Positions 22,881 to 26,555 of a stretch of DNA of 26,555 bases are shown here, piece by piece. This stretch comes from an uncultured Victivallales bacterium (GTDB lineage: Bacteria; Verrucomicrobiota; Lentisphaeria; Oligosphaerales; JAFGRS01). The stretch spans positions 1 through 26,555 of the forward strand of contig CAILKC010000104.1 in NCBI GenBank assembly GCA_903834675.1, read 5' to 3'. Numbering within the stretch: position 1 is the first letter of the stretch; each line of letters starts with the position of its first letter. The notes beneath the pieces are model-generated. The model had not been told where the DNA came from, made no database searches, and saw nothing but the letters and a program-made list of their open reading frames with translations. Made by a program: the position numbers and the translations under genes.

Positions 22881-22922
22881 AGGCTCGCAAAGCTAGAAGT
22901 AGCCTGCGAGCCTTTTACTTTC
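22881..22922 (+). terminator. Rho-independent terminator of tRNA-Val
   Basis: AGGCTCGCA (22881-22889) and TGCGAGCCT (22905-22913) form a perfect nine-base stem with a 15-base loop, followed by a T-rich run TTTACTTT. It starts eight bases after the tRNA CCA end. It lacks a T run in the other direction, so it acts on the plus strand only. Confidence 0.85.
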
Positions 22923-23081
22923 TGGCATATCCCGGTACGCACGGACGCACGATTTGACACCTACACCAGCACCTACAAGCATTGTGAGGCCCCGTATCGG
23001 CCATCCGACAGGCACTTGGTGGTTTTAGGTAACAACTACAAAACACCCGCGGCCGGTCCTCGCCCTCTGGTATTCCGCGAC

Positions 23082-26555
<3,474 letters not shown>

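Overview
The window comes from a GC-rich bacterial chromosome. The lineage fits best with the PVC superphylum or a neighbour (Lentisphaerota, Planctomycetota, Kiritimatiellota or a similar uncultured group). The evidence is a membrane Ser/Thr kinase with a DWG activation motif, an N-terminal zinc ribbon and 14 WD40 repeats, an FGE-sulfatase-fold protein, URO-D-like and Gfo/Idh/MocA proteins, a secreted beta-helix carbohydrate enzyme and a GTP-type PEP carboxykinase. This is an inference from gene content only.

Layout. 1-1624 (+): the 3' end of a COG3618 amidohydrolase/lactonase and a zinc alcohol dehydrogenase, probably a sugar-acid catabolic pair. 1630-2661 (-): a PPP-type phosphatase. 2662-3033: a repeat-bearing gap with three TGAACCC heptamers and a G-rich tract. 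3034-6095 (-): a tightly coupled three-gene unit, ridA, N-acyl-D-amino-acid deacylase and a D-serine dehydratase/D-threonine aldolase-type PLP enzyme, which reads as a complete D-amino-acid salvage route with its own enamine scavenger. 6548-9280 (+): a secreted parallel beta-helix protein resembling GH141. 9648-16630 (-): five genes in one direction, in transcription order purC, pckG, an FGE-fold protein, a Gfo/Idh/MocA oxidoreductase and a secreted M14 carboxypeptidase. 16770-17678 (+): lipA. 17722-18879 (-): a URO-D/MtaA-fold protein with an altered metal site. 19131-19985 (+): a sugar isomerase/epimerase-type TIM barrel. 20002-20331 (-): a small HNH nuclease.

20686-22873 (+): tRNA-Cys(GCA), an overlapping pair of unrecognised genes (a basic helical protein and a long coiled-coil protein), then tRNA-Val(GAC) with a clear terminator. 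This pair is the best candidate in the window for an undescribed system. Its second gene has its Shine-Dalgarno locked in a small hairpin inside the first gene, which suggests strict translational coupling. 23082 to the window edge (-): the WD40 Ser/Thr kinase, cut off at its N-terminus.

How the genes fit together: the secreted beta-helix enzyme and carboxypeptidase, the lactonase and dehydrogenase, the sugar isomerase-like protein and the Gfo/Idh enzyme suggest a degrader of complex glycans and peptides, with the D-amino-acid unit possibly feeding on peptidoglycan- or protein-derived D-residues. purC, pckG and lipA are housekeeping. No CRISPR array, insertion sequence or phage structural gene was seen.
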